The translations under genes and the position numbers were made by a program. The notes under the pieces were generated by a model. It was not told the DNA's origin, made no database searches, and saw nothing but the letters and a program-made list of their open reading frames with translations. From Burkholderiales bacterium (GTDB lineage Bacteria; Pseudomonadota; Gammaproteobacteria; Burkholderiales; Casimicrobiaceae): a DNA stretch of 64,000 nt. The first letter of the stretch is position 1. Each line of letters opens with the position of its first letter. Location: NCBI GenBank assembly GCA_025927765.1, contig JAICKU010000004.1:36210-100209 (forward strand), written 5' to 3'. Of the stretch, positions 24,572 through 34,159 are shown piece by piece.

Positions 24572-27476
24572 TGCTTTCCTGCATCGTGCAGTACGCGTCG
24601 AAGGACGCACCTCCGGCCACGCTGAATCGTGCCATCACCTCCGCGTAGTCGCCGGCCGGCGCGTTCGCGGACGCGAACACGTCGAGGTAGCGAACGACGC
24701 CGTGCGGCGCGAGCGTCCCGCTGAGCGGCGCGCCGATCGGCACGTTGTCCTTCGACAGGAGCTGGAGCGTGTACGCCACGCTCGCGTCGAGCGCGCCGAT
24801 GAAGCAGTTCGATTGATAGCTCGGGGGCGCGCCGGTGCGTCGCAGCCCCGCGACGAAGCGCGTCGTGCCGTCGAACGACGCGACGGGAAAACCTTCGACG
24901 CTGAAGCCCACGCCCGCCGGCGTTTGCGTGCGCGAATACACGTTGAACGGACGCGTGCGCGGAACCGAGGCGTCCTCGAGCACGAGCGTGCCGAAATGCG
25001 GCGTACCGTCGAGCCCGCATTGCGGCACGAGCGACAGAAGACGCGTTGCGTTCGCGGGAATCGCGAGTTGCGCGCACGCATGCACGCCCGGCTTCGACGA
25101 CGTGCCGGCTTCGTCGAGCGTAACGTTGACCGTGAGCGCGCCCGCGCCCGGGTTTCGCACATAGAGCTCGCTCGCGAACGAGCCCGTGCTCGCCACCAGG
25201 GGCACCACGATGGTCGGCGCAGCACCGTCGTCGGGCTTCGCGTTGCGGAAGTCGGCGCTGAACGTGACGCTCTCCTGCACGGTGCAGAAGCCGACGAGCG
25301 GCGCGCCGCCCGGGCTCGTCTGCGTGAACTTCGCGCGCACTTCCGAGTACTCGCCGGCCGGTGCCGCAGCGGCCTGGAACACGTCGAGGTATCGCACCAT
25401 CTCGTACGGCGACAGCGAACCGAAGATCGGCGCACCGAGCGCCGCGCCGTCGCCGGTCGTGAGGTCGATGCGATAGCCAAGCGACGAACCCAGCGCTGCC
25501 GCATAGCAATTGGATTGGAACTTCGCGCCGGCCGACGTGCGCCGCAAGCCGTCGACGAACGCGGGCCCCGGACCCCATTGACTCATCGGCCGGCCGTCGA
25601 CCGTGAAGCCCACGCCGGCCGGCGTTTGCGTCCGCGCGAACGCGGTGAACGCCTTGGTGCCCGTCGTCTCCTGCAGCGCGAGCATGCCGAAGTGCGATCC
25701 GGCGCCGAGCGCACACACGCTGCCGAGCGACAGCAGCCGCGCCGAGTTCGCGGGGACGGTGAACACGCTGCACGCATGCGCGCCCGGTGCCGCCGCGCCG
25801 TCGGCCTCGTAGAACGTCACGTTCAGCGCGATCGCCGTCGCGTTGCCGTTGTGGACGTAGGTTTCGGCGGTGAACGATCCGGTCTGCGCGACCACCGGCA
25901 CCAGGATCGCGCCGGCCGCCGCGGGCATCGGCTTTTCGCCATAGCCGGACAGGCTGGCCTGAAAATCCCCTGCCGACGAGGTGTGCACGGTGAGCGTGCC
26001 CTGGCGCGAGCCGGCTTGCGTCGGCTTGAACGTCACGCTGACGGTGCAGCTGCCGAACACCGCCACGCTGCTCGCGCAGTTGTCCGTCGACGTGAAGTCG
26101 CCGGAGGCGACGATACTCGTGATTCCCACGGGGGCATTCCCCGGATTGTCGAGCGTGATCGACTTCGCTTTCGAAGTGGCGCCGGTTTGCGCGTCGCCGA
26201 AGTCGAGCGACGTCGGTGAGAGCGTGAGCGTCCCCGCGCCGCCGCCGCACGAATTGCCGCCGTCGCCGTACAGCCAGCGCACCGCGTCGAGATCGTCGGT
26301 GCCGAGTGCCGTCAGGCCCGTCGACACCGCCGTCATGACCGCGGCACTTTCGTCGCCGACGCAGAGGTCGTGCGGCGAAATCATTCCCTGATCCGAATGA
26401 TCGAGCCCGAGCGTGTGCCCGAGCTCGTGCTCGAGCACCGATTGGGTGGCTGCGGACGAGAGCATGTTCGCCTTGCAGTACGGGCGAAGCCACACGGTGC
26501 CGCCGAGGATCGTGTTGTAGGTTTCGCCGCGCCACGAGTGTGTGCCGCCGCCGTTGGGTCCGCCGCAGCCGACGACGCCTGCACCGTCCAGGCACGAGCT
26601 CCAGCCACACGGCGAGTTCGGTGCCGCGAGGTGCATCGGATTCGCGCTTGCGTCCGTCGTGAGCGTGTACGTGATCTGCGAGTTCGGATCGTTCGTCCAC
26701 GCGGCCACGGCTTTCGTCGCCTCCGCGGTGCCGCCACCCGTGATGTTGACCGTGCCGTCCGTCACCCACGCCGCCACGGCACCGTTGTTCCAGCGCCAGG
26801 GACCGCCGAGCAGCGCCCACTTGAGCTCGGACTTCGCCGCGATGGACGCATCGCGAACCGGCGCAAGCGTTCCGGCGGGCGCGGCATTCGGAAAGCTCCG
26901 CGCGAACGGCCGCCGCAGGAATTTCTTGAAGGCCGCGAGTTCGCGCGGCGGCCCGAAGTCCACGCCAGCCGCGGCCCCGAGTGCTTTCGGGACCACGTGA
27001 TATTCGCGGGCCCGCGGCGCATCGCTGCCGGCGAGCGCGGGCACGGCGAACAGCCGGCCCGCGCCGTCGCGTGCGACTTCGAACTTGCCGAGCAGCATCT
27101 CGGCCGTCTGGTAATCGCCCTCGGGCCGCGCGATGGCGAACACCAGCACCTCGGCGCCCGGCGTGTAGCGCGGACTGCCCGGCAGGTCGAACGCGCGGCC
27201 GTCGGGCAGCCTGCCGCCGAGCTGGTGCAGCACGAGCTCGCCGCCAACGCGTCCCTTGATCACGTCGAGGGGGCGAATGACGATGACGTTCTCGGGACGG
27301 CCCTCCGCATCGGGCGCGACGCGCGTCGACAGTACGATGCCCTGCACGATCGCGTCCGCGCGCGCTCGAAGCGCGGCGTCGGAGATAGGCAGGAACGCGA
27401 CCGCCCACGCGGCCGTCGCGCCGAGCGATGCGGCGACGACGGCGAGCCACGCCAGGACGTTGCGACGCGCGATCAC
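24537..27476 (-). CDS. Exported zinc metalloprotease with HYDIN-like and two tandem C-terminal domains
   Basis: 979 residues from a GTG that overlaps the fahA stop (GTGA). A signal peptide (VLAWLAVVAASLGATAAWA) is followed by a region with RPLDVIKG, then the metzincin-type zinc site HELGHTLGLDH (350-360) and a possible Met-turn SAAVMTA. After about 415 comes LTLSPTSLDFGDAQTGATSKAKSITLDNPGNAPV, a HYDIN/choice-of-anchor-D immunoglobulin-like domain. Then two similar units of about 220 residues, each opening VPxVAxTGSFxxExYVxN and ending with an MQES/VQESxTFxADFR motif. An extracellular peptidase is likely; its target is unknown. An odd operon partner for homogentisate genes. Confidence 0.85.
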   Translation of the reverse strand: MIARRNVLAWLAVVAASLGATAAWAVAFLPISDAALRARADAIVQGIVLSTRVAPDAEGRPENVIVIRPLDVIKGRVGGELVLHQLGGRLPDGRAFDLPGSPRYTPGAEVLVFAIARPEGDYQTAEMLLGKFEVARDGAGRLFAVPALAGSDAPRAREYHVVPKALGAAAGVDFGPPRELAAFKKFLRRPFARSFPNAAPAGTLAPVRDASIAAKSELKWALLGGPWRWNNGAVAAWVTDGTVNITGGGTAEATKAVAAWTNDPNSQITYTLTTDASANPMHLAAPNSPCGWSSCLDGAGVVGCGGPNGGGTHSWRGETYNTILGGTVWLRPYCKANMLSSAATQSVLEHELGHTLGLDHSDQGMISPHDLCVGDESAAVMTAVSTGLTALGTDDLDAVRWLYGDGGNSCGGGAGTLTLSPTSLDFGDAQTGATSKAKSITLDNPGNAPVGITSIVASGDFTSTDNCASSVAVFGSCTVSVTFKPTQAGSRQGTLTVHTSSAGDFQASLSGYGEKPMPAAAGAILVPVVAQTGSFTAETYVHNGNATAIALNVTFYEADGAAAPGAHACSVFTVPANSARLLSLGSVCALGAGSHFGMLALQETTGTKAFTAFARTQTPAGVGFTVDGRPMSQWGPGPAFVDGLRRTSAGAKFQSNCYAAALGSSLGYRIDLTTGDGAALGAPIFGSLSPYEMVRYLDVFQAAAAPAGEYSEVRAKFTQTSPGGAPLVGFCTVQESVTFSADFRNAKPDDGAAPTIVVPLVASTGSFASELYVRNPGAGALTVNVTLDEAGTSSKPGVHACAQLAIPANATRLLSLVPQCGLDGTPHFGTLVLEDASVPRTRPFNVYSRTQTPAGVGFSVEGFPVASFDGTTRFVAGLRRTGAPPSYQSNCFIGALDASVAYTLQLLSKDNVPIGAPLSGTLAPHGVVRYLDVFASANAPAGDYAEVMARFSVAGGASFDAYCTMQESITFGADFRLAN

Positions 27477-28747
27477 GCGTGCGAACGCGCCGCGACGATC
27501 TTCCCGCGCACCTCGCCGAACCCGACGCGGTAGTCCTTCGCCTGCGCCCATCCGGTGAGGATCAGCTCGTCGTCGTCTTCCAGGAAACTGCGTTCGACGC
27601 CGCCGATCGCCAGCGGGGTGCGGCCGTTCTTCGTGATCTCGAGCAGCGACCCGCAACTGTCGGGCGTCGGTCCGCTGATCGTGCCCGACGCCATCAGGTC
27701 ACCGACGCGCGTATTGCATCCCGACGCCGTGTGATGCGCGAGCTGTTGCGCGATCGACCAGTACAGGTGGCGGAAATTCGTGCGTGCGATCGTCGTCGCA
27801 CGCTTGCCCGGGATCGCCAGCGCCGCTTCGAGGTGAATGTCGTACGCCTGCGGCCCCGTCGTCGCGAGGTACGGCAACGGTGGCGGATGCTGCGCCGGGC
27901 CTTCGACGCGAAATGGCTCGAGTGCGTCCATCGTCACCACCCACGGCGAGATCGACGTCGCGAACGTCTTGCTGTTGAAGGGGCCGAGCGGAATGTATTC
28001 CCACTGCTGCAGGTCGCGCGCGCTCCAGTCGTTCAGCAGCACCATGCCGAAGACGTGCGACGACGCGCGATCCACGGAAACCGGCTCGCCCAGCGCGTTG
28101 CCGACGCCCACGACGAAGGCGGTCTCGAGCTCGAAGTCGAGCCGCTCCGACGGACCGAACACCGGCTGTGCCGCGTCGGGCTTCTTCTTCTGCCCGTTCG
28201 GCCGCAGCACGTGCGTGCCCGACACCACCACCGAGCTCGCGCGTCCGTTGTACGCGATGGGCACGTACAGCCAGTTGGGCAGCAGCGCGTGCGCGGGGTC
28301 GCGAAACATCGAGCCTACGTTCGTCGCGTGCTCCTTCGACGAATAGAAATCGGTATAGCCGGGAATCGAAATCGGCAGCAGCATCTTCGCGGCCGCCTGC
28401 GACGTGAACGCGCGCCCGCGAAGCGCCGCGTCGTCGCGAAGGCGCGCGTTCTCCGCGCGCAGCAGCTCGCTGATCGTCTCGCGTGCCCGGCGCCACACTT
28501 CCGGCCCGCGCTCCATGAACGCATTGAGCGTCGGGCGGTTGAAGACCCGTTCGCCGGGCACGGGCTCGAGGAGGCCGGCCTGCTCGAGCACCGAGAGATC
28601 GAGCACGAGCTCGCCGATTGCGACGCCGACACGCGGCGTGAAGTTCGCCGGCGTCGTGAACACGCCATACGGCAAGTTCTGGATCGGGAAATGCGAGTCG
28701 CGCGTGACGGGAACGAACGATTTGAGCTTCGGATCGCTGGGATTCAT
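27473..28747 (-). CDS. fahA: Fumarylacetoacetase
   Basis: 424 residues, the usual length. The N-terminal SH3-like domain contains FPIQNLPYGVF, and the catalytic domain includes SIPGYTDFYSSKEHATNVGSMFR (with catalytic His), VVSGTHVLRPNGQ, LDFELETAFVVG and GMVLLNDWSARDLQQWEYIPLGPFNSKTFATSISPWVV with metal ligands. It cleaves fumarylacetoacetate to fumarate and acetoacetate, the last step of tyrosine/homogentisate degradation. It follows hmgA by 6 bp. Maleylacetoacetate isomerase, the middle step, is not in the window. Confidence 0.95.
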   Translation of the reverse strand: MNPSDPKLKSFVPVTRDSHFPIQNLPYGVFTTPANFTPRVGVAIGELVLDLSVLEQAGLLEPVPGERVFNRPTLNAFMERGPEVWRRARETISELLRAENARLRDDAALRGRAFTSQAAAKMLLPISIPGYTDFYSSKEHATNVGSMFRDPAHALLPNWLYVPIAYNGRASSVVVSGTHVLRPNGQKKKPDAAQPVFGPSERLDFELETAFVVGVGNALGEPVSVDRASSHVFGMVLLNDWSARDLQQWEYIPLGPFNSKTFATSISPWVVTMDALEPFRVEGPAQHPPPLPYLATTGPQAYDIHLEAALAIPGKRATTIARTNFRHLYWSIAQQLAHHTASGCNTRVGDLMASGTISGPTPDSCGSLLEITKNGRTPLAIGGVERSFLEDDDELILTGWAQAKDYRVGFGEVRGKIVAARSHA

Positions 28748-28753
28748 CGCACT

Positions 28754-30073
28754 CTAGCCGCGCGTGGCGGTGAAATGCCGGTGCAGCCCCTGCCAGCAGT
28801 CGGCGTAATCGTTCTGCAGTTGCGGCGACGACAGCGCGCGCTCGGTGGGATGGATCACGTAGCGGCTTTCGAACATGAACGCGAGCGTGTCCGCGAGCTT
28901 CTGCGGCGCAAGCTCCGCGTGCGATGCCCGCTCGAACGTGGCCGCATCGGGACCATGCCCGGACATCGCATTGTGCAGGCTGCCGCCGCCCGGCACGAAG
29001 CCTTCCGCCTTCGCGTCGTAGACGCCGCGGATCAATCCCATGTATTCGCTCATTACGTTGCGGTGGAACCACGGCGGGCGAAACGTGCCTTCGGCGACGA
29101 CCCAGCGCGGCGGGAAGATCACGAAGTCGACGTTCGCGGTGCCGGGCGTGTCGGACGGCGACGTCAGCACCGTGAAGATCGACGGATCGGGATGGTCGAA
29201 CGTGACCGTGTTGACGGCGTTGAAGCGCGCGAGGTCGTACTTGTACGGGACGTCGTTCCCGTGCCACGCGACGACGTCGAGCGGCGAATGGTCGATGGGT
29301 GCGCGCCAGAGCTTGCCGGCGAACTTCGCGATCAGCTCGAAGCCGCCTTCGCGAACGTCGTACGCCGCAACGGGATGCAGGAAATCGCGCGCATTCGCGA
29401 GGCCGTTGGCGCCGATCGGCCCGAGCTCCGGCAGTCGCAGGCTCGCACCGTAGTTCTCGCACACGTACCCGCGTGCGCGCGCCTCGCGAAGCGACACGTG
29501 GAAGCGTACGCCGCGCGGCACGACGACGATTTCGCCGGGCGCGACGTCGATCAGGCCGAACTCGGTGGCCACGCGCAGCGCGCCTTCCTGCGGCACGAGC
29601 AGCAGCTCGCCCTCGGCGTCATAGAAAAAGCGTCCGCCCATCGAGCGATTGCACGCGTACACGTGCACGCCCATGCCGACCTGCAGCGATGCGTTGCCGT
29701 TGCCCGCGATCGTGACCAGGCCATCGATGAAATCGGCCGGCGCGGTGGGGAACGGAAACGGATCCCAGCGTAACTGGTTGGGCGACGTGTCGACGGCCGC
29801 GAACGGTGCGGTCGCGAGCGCGGGCTGCGCAAACGGCTCGAAACGCCCGTGCAGCACCGCGGGACGGATGCGATACAGCCACGAGCGGCGGTTCGCATGG
29901 CGCGGCGCCGTGAACGCGGTGCCGGACAACTGCTCGGCGTACAAGCCGTAGGGCCCACGCTGCGGCGAATTGCGACCGACGGGCAATGCGCCGGCCAGCG
30001 CTTCGCTCGCGAGCTCACTGCCGAAGCCCGAGAGGTACGCGAGCGCCTGCTCTTGCGACGCGCGATCGTTCAT
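28754..30073 (-). CDS. hmgA: Homogentisate 1,2-dioxygenase
   Basis: 439 residues, full length. Characteristic blocks are [46 protein letters not shown] at the N-terminus, and the Fe(II) ligands in [30 protein letters not shown] (two residues of the 2-His-1-Glu triad) and in [15 protein letters not shown]. It opens the ring of homogentisate to maleylacetoacetate. The ATG overlaps the stop of the xdhC-like gene (ATGA), an unexpected coupling between molybdenum cofactor maturation and aromatic catabolism. Confidence 0.96.
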   Translation of the reverse strand: MNDRASQEQALAYLSGFGSELASEALAGALPVGRNSPQRGPYGLYAEQLSGTAFTAPRHANRRSWLYRIRPAVLHGRFEPFAQPALATAPFAAVDTSPNQLRWDPFPFPTAPADFIDGLVTIAGNGNASLQVGMGVHVYACNRSMGGRFFYDAEGELLLVPQEGALRVATEFGLIDVAPGEIVVVPRGVRFHVSLREARARGYVCENYGASLRLPELGPIGANGLANARDFLHPVAAYDVREGGFELIAKFAGKLWRAPIDHSPLDVVAWHGNDVPYKYDLARFNAVNTVTFDHPDPSIFTVLTSPSDTPGTANVDFVIFPPRWVVAEGTFRPPWFHRNVMSEYMGLIRGVYDAKAEGFVPGGGSLHNAMSGHGPDAATFERASHAELAPQKLADTLAFMFESRYVIHPTERALSSPQLQNDYADCWQGLHRHFTATRG

Positions 30074-31098
30074 GCACGCGTCTCGTCGAGCACGCTGCAC
30101 ACCGGCGTCTTGGCGAGCTCGGCCTTGCCTTCGGCCACCGACACGATGCGCCCCGGGTCGACACCGTTCTTGATGGCGGTGATCTCGGCGAGGATCGAGA
30201 TCGCGATCTCGGGCGGCGTGCGGCTGCCGATGTAGAGGCCGATCGGGCCGTGCAGCCGCGCGATCTCCTCGTCGGTCAAGTCGAATTCGCGCAGGCGCTC
30301 GCGTCGCTTCTCGTTGTTTGCGCGCGAGCCGATCGCGCCGATGTAGAACGCGCGCGACTTCAGCGCCTCCATCAGCGCGAGATCGTCGAGCTTCGGATCG
30401 TGCGTGAGCGCGATCACCGCCGAGCGCTCGTCGAGGCGCATCGCCTGCACGGTGTCGTCGGGCATCGTGCGCACGAGACGCACACCGGGCAGGTCCCATG
30501 TCTCGGTGTATTCCTCGCGCGGATCGCAAATCGTGACGTCGTAACCAAGTCCGACGGCGATCTCCGCGAGGTATTTCGACAGGTGCGACGCGCCGATCAC
30601 CAGCATCCGATACCGGGGCCCGTGGATCGTGCGCAGCACCTTGCCGTCGAACGCGAGGCCGTCGTGGGCCTGCGCCGGATGCAGCGTCGCAAAGCCCGAC
30701 GCGAGCTCGAGCCGGCGCGACACGAGGTGACCGTTCTCGACTTCACGCAAGAGCGCACGGATGCCCGACTCGCGCGTGAGCGGCTCGAGCACGAGCTGGA
30801 TCGTACCGCCGCATGGCAAGCCGAAGCGATGCGCCTCGTCGGCGGTGATGCCGTACGTGACCACTTCGCACTTCGTTGCGCGCTGGCCCTCGCGGCGCGT
30901 GCGATCGACGATGTCGTCCTCGATGCAGCCGCCCGACACCGACCCCGCAACGAGGCCGTCGTCGCGCACGGCGAGCATCGCGCCTTCGGGACGCGGCGAG
31001 CTGCCCCAGGTCTTCGTGACGGTGACGAGCAGGACGCGCCGTCCGTCGTCTACCCATTCGGCGCTCTTGCGCAAGACATCGAGATCGACGCTGTCCAT
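30070..31098 (-). CDS. XdhC/CoxI-family molybdenum cofactor maturation protein
   Basis: 342 residues. The N-terminal domain has [41 protein letters not shown], the XdhC_CoxI signature, and the C-terminal Rossmann domain has [35 protein letters not shown] and [17 protein letters not shown]. XdhC proteins bind and sulfurate the molybdenum cofactor for xanthine-dehydrogenase-family enzymes. It lies between coxG and hmgA on the same strand and probably serves the Cox-like enzyme encoded by coxSLM 4 kb upstream. Confidence 0.9.
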   Translation of the reverse strand: MDSVDLDVLRKSAEWVDDGRRVLLVTVTKTWGSSPRPEGAMLAVRDDGLVAGSVSGGCIEDDIVDRTRREGQRATKCEVVTYGITADEAHRFGLPCGGTIQLVLEPLTRESGIRALLREVENGHLVSRRLELASGFATLHPAQAHDGLAFDGKVLRTIHGPRYRMLVIGASHLSKYLAEIAVGLGYDVTICDPREEYTETWDLPGVRLVRTMPDDTVQAMRLDERSAVIALTHDPKLDDLALMEALKSRAFYIGAIGSRANNEKRRERLREFDLTDEEIARLHGPIGLYIGSRTPPEIAISILAEITAIKNGVDPGRIVSVAEGKAELAKTPVCSVLDETRA

Positions 31099-31116
31099 GA
31101 CCGCTCCTTGGTCGCG

Positions 31117-31791
31117 CTAACGGTAACCGCGCGCGTACAACAGGATGACGACGATCGCGATCGCGACGATCGCGGCGTAGCGTATCCACGTCGCGCCGCC
31201 CGGCGGCGCGAGCGGCGCCGTGCCGCGGAACAGCCGGCGATCTGCGGTCATGCCGGTTTCGTCGGCGGCGGCGTGCCCGCTCGAGGCCGGCGCAATGTCG
31301 ACCGGCGCCCCGGCCGGCGTCGTTGCCGTGCCGGCCACGCCGGGCGCCGCGGGTGTCAAGCGTTCGATGAAGCGCGCGAAGAAATCGTCGACGAGCTTCG
31401 CCGCCGCGCCGTCGACGAGCCGCGATCCGATTTGCGCGAGCTTGCCGCCCACCTGCGCCTTCGCCGAATAGGTGAGCGACGTGTGCTGCTCGCCTTCGGG
31501 CGCGAGCTTCACCTGCGCTTCGCCGCGCGCGAATCCCGCCGCCCCGCCCTGGCCTTCGAAGCGAAGCGTGTAGCCGTGCGGCGCGTCGATGTCGGCCATC
31601 GTCATGTTGCCGGCGAAGCGCGCGGACACCGGTCCGACGCGCGCGTTCATCATCACCTTGTACTGATCGTCGCCCGTGCGCTCGAACGACTGGCATCCGG
31701 GGAGACACGCGGCGAGGATCGCCGGGTCGTTCAGCGCCGCCCACACGACGGAAGGCGAAGCAGGCACGATGCGCGTGTTGGCGAGTTCCAT
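31117..31791 (-). CDS. coxG: CoxG-like SRPBCC protein with C-terminal membrane anchor
   Basis: 224 residues. The SRPBCC domain begins MELANTRIVPASPSVVWAALNDPAILAACLPGCQSFE and includes GGKLAQIGSRLVDGAAAKLVDDFFARF, typical of the carbon monoxide dehydrogenase subunit G family. A Pro/Ala-rich linker leads to a single hydrophobic helix, IRYAAIVAIAIVVILLYARG. CoxG recruits the CO dehydrogenase to the membrane in Oligotropha. The gene follows coxE by 15 bp and precedes xdhC by 18 bp. Confidence 0.88.
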   Translation of the reverse strand: MELANTRIVPASPSVVWAALNDPAILAACLPGCQSFERTGDDQYKVMMNARVGPVSARFAGNMTMADIDAPHGYTLRFEGQGGAAGFARGEAQVKLAPEGEQHTSLTYSAKAQVGGKLAQIGSRLVDGAAAKLVDDFFARFIERLTPAAPGVAGTATTPAGAPVDIAPASSGHAAADETGMTADRRLFRGTAPLAPPGGATWIRYAAIVAIAIVVILLYARGYR

Positions 31792-31806
31792 GGGATAACC
31801 CTCGCG

Positions 31807-33060
31807 TCAGGCAGCCTTTGCCTGCATCGTACGCTCGATCCGAGGTCCGGCGAGCGCATCGGCGAGATCGGCAAGGGATTGCAGGTTGTGCACAGGCAGG
31901 AAATCGTCGACGTGCGGCAGGATCGCGCGAATGCCCGCCGGCCGCGCCTCGAAGCCCTCGTAACGCAGCAGCGGGTTCAGCCATACGAGCCGCGAGCACG
32001 ACTTGGCGAGGCGCTCGGCTTCGAACGCGAGGCCCGCGCCGGCGTCAGCGTCGAGGCCGTCGCTGATCAGCAGCACGACGGCATTCTGGGCGAGCAGGCG
32101 TCGCGACCACTTGCGGTTGAACTCGCCGAGGCACGTGCCGATGCGCGTGCCGCCCGCCCAATCCTCGACCGCATCGGCCACGCGTGCGAGCGCCACGTCG
32201 ACGTCGCGATGACGCAGGTGCCGCGTGATGTTCGTGAGCCGCGTGCCGAACGTCAGCACGTGCACGCGATGACGATCGTTGGTGAGCGCGTGCACGAACT
32301 GCAGGAGCATGCGCGCATAGCGATCCATCGAGCCCGAGATGTCGCACAGCACGCAAAGCGGCGGCGGACGGCGACGATGCGCGCGAAACGAGAGCGGCGT
32401 CAGCGACGCGTTCGCACCGATGCTTTGCCGCAGCGTCGCGCGGAGGTCGATCGCATGGCCATGCGGCGACGCGCGCGTGCGGCGCACCGGACGCTCCGGC
32501 AGCGGCAGCTTCATCGTGCGCATGATCGCGCGCACCTGTGCCAGCTCCTCGGCGCTCATCGACGCAAAGTCCTTGTTCTGCAGCACTTCCCGCGCCGAGA
32601 ACGACAGCGTGGCGTCGAGCTCCGTCTCCTCGCCTTCGGGCAGCACCTTCGGCACCGGCGCGCGCACCATCGCCTGCGCAAGACGCGCCGGCAGCTCGTC
32701 CGCAACGTCGCCGGCACGTCCCTGCACCTTTGGCAGCAGCGCCGCGAGCATGCGCTCGAGCAGGCGCGGGTTGCGCCAGAACAGGTCGAACGCCTGCTCG
32801 AAGATCGGCAGGTGCTCGCGCCGCGACACGAGCACGGCGGCGAGCGCTTCGCGAAAGTCGCTGCGCTCGCCGATGCCGACCGCTTCCACCGCCGCGAGCG
32901 CGTCCTGCACTTTCGCGGGACCGAGCGGCAGGCCGGCGGCACGCAGCACGCGCACGAAATGCAGCACGTTCTCCGCGAGGCGGCCGCGCGGCAGCGCGTC
33001 GAGAAAGGCGTTCGCGCCGAGCTGCCCGAACGTCGAGGCGCCGACGGGCATCGCCGTCAC
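31807..33060 (-). CDS. coxE: CoxE-like VWA-domain protein
   Basis: 417 residues. The C-terminal half is a von Willebrand A domain with a complete MIDAS start DISGSMDRYARML and downstream LISDGLDADAG; the N-terminal half (NVLHFVRVLRAAGLPLGPAKVQDALAAVEAVG) is typical of CoxE. With the MoxR-type ATPase CoxD it forms an AAA/VWA pair that completes the Cu or sulfur part of the Mo active site in CO dehydrogenases. The ATG overlaps the coxD stop by 4 bp. Confidence 0.92.
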   Translation of the reverse strand: MTAMPVGASTFGQLGANAFLDALPRGRLAENVLHFVRVLRAAGLPLGPAKVQDALAAVEAVGIGERSDFREALAAVLVSRREHLPIFEQAFDLFWRNPRLLERMLAALLPKVQGRAGDVADELPARLAQAMVRAPVPKVLPEGEETELDATLSFSAREVLQNKDFASMSAEELAQVRAIMRTMKLPLPERPVRRTRASPHGHAIDLRATLRQSIGANASLTPLSFRAHRRRPPPLCVLCDISGSMDRYARMLLQFVHALTNDRHRVHVLTFGTRLTNITRHLRHRDVDVALARVADAVEDWAGGTRIGTCLGEFNRKWSRRLLAQNAVVLLISDGLDADAGAGLAFEAERLAKSCSRLVWLNPLLRYEGFEARPAGIRAILPHVDDFLPVHNLQSLADLADALAGPRIERTMQAKAA

Positions 33061-33977
33061 GCCTTCAGAGGATCGGCTTGCGCTTCACGCACCAGTCGCG
33101 CTGCGATCTCCGGTGTGATGGCGCCGACGTCGTCCTGGTACTTGAGGAGCGCGCCGAGCGTATCGGCGACCGTCTGCGGATCGAGCGCGATGCGGTCGAG
33201 TGCGACGAGCGCCTCCGCCCAGTCGAGCGTCTCCGCGATGCCCGGCGACTTGAAGAGGTCGAGCGTGCGCAGCCGCTGCGTGAACCCGACGACTTCGCGC
33301 GCGAGCGATTCGGCGACGTGCGGACACTTGCGGCGCACGATCTCGAGCTCGCGCGCCGCGTCGGGGTAGTCGACCCAGTGATAGAGGCAGCGACGCTTGA
33401 TCGCGTCGTGGATCTCGCGGGTGCGGTTCGACGTGATCACGACGATCGGCGGCGTTTCCGCGCGAATCGTGCCGAGTTCCGGTATCGTGACCTGATAGTC
33501 GGACAGCACTTCGAGCAGGTACGCCTCGAACGGCTCGTCGGTGCGGTCGAGCTCGTCGATCAGGAGCACCGGCGGCACGCCCTGCTCGGGCGACAGCGCC
33601 TGCAGCAGCGGGCGGCGCAGCAGGAACCTCGTCGTGAAGATGTCGTGCGAGAGCTCGCTGCGCTCGATGTCGCCCGCGGCCTCGGCGAGTCGGATCTCGA
33701 TCATCTGCCGCGGGTAGTTCCATTCGTAGACGGCCGCCGCGGTGTCGAGGCCCTCGTAGCATTGGAGACGAACGAGCGGACGGTCGAGTCCCGCGGCCAG
33801 CACCTTGGCGATCTCGGTCTTGCCCACGCCCGCCTCGCCTTCGAGGAAGAGCGGACGACGCAGCCTGAGCGCGAGGAAGACCGCGGTCGCGAGGCGGCGA
33901 TCGGCGACGTAGTCCTGGCCGTTCAGGAGCGCGAGGGTTTGGTCGACGGATGCGGCAACTTGGGCGGAAGACGCCAT
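33057..33977 (-). CDS. coxD: CoxD-like MoxR-family AAA ATPase
   Basis: 306 residues. Walker A GEAGVGKTE, Walker B VLLIDELDRTDEPFEAYLLEVL, sensor region VITSNRTREIHDAIKRRCLYHWVDYP. It belongs to the MoxR group and acts with CoxE as a maturation chaperone for molybdenum hydroxylases. I chose the ATG at 33977; a GTG 48 bp upstream is in frame, but the codons between lack the GC-rich third positions of the gene and overlap a dyad. It is the first gene of the coxDEG-xdhC-hmgA-fahA run. Confidence 0.9.
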   Translation of the reverse strand: MASSAQVAASVDQTLALLNGQDYVADRRLATAVFLALRLRRPLFLEGEAGVGKTEIAKVLAAGLDRPLVRLQCYEGLDTAAAVYEWNYPRQMIEIRLAEAAGDIERSELSHDIFTTRFLLRRPLLQALSPEQGVPPVLLIDELDRTDEPFEAYLLEVLSDYQVTIPELGTIRAETPPIVVITSNRTREIHDAIKRRCLYHWVDYPDAARELEIVRRKCPHVAESLAREVVGFTQRLRTLDLFKSPGIAETLDWAEALVALDRIALDPQTVADTLGALLKYQDDVGAITPEIAARLVREAQADPLKA

Positions 33978-33984
33978 GGCGTAG

Positions 33985-34008
33985 GCCGTCGTCGCAAGTG
34001 ACGACGGC
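33985..34008. promoter_or_regulatory. Dyad GCCGTCGTC-N6-GACGACGGC just before coxD
   Basis: A perfect 9-bp inverted repeat with a 6-nt centre lies 8 bp upstream of the coxD ATG, where a ribosome-binding site would be expected and none is visible. It may be an operator or a translation-blocking hairpin; the sequence alone cannot decide. Confidence 0.4.
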
Positions 34009-34159
34009 GAGCGAATTTTACCCACCGCCGCACGCGACGCCGCGGCAGCGAAACATTGCGCGCGGCGAAGACTCGAACCGGATAGCGCTTCGCCGAGCGG
34101 CCCGGGGAGCGTCGGCGGCAGCCAGCAACGGGACGCGCGTTCACGAAAGGAGCATCGCC

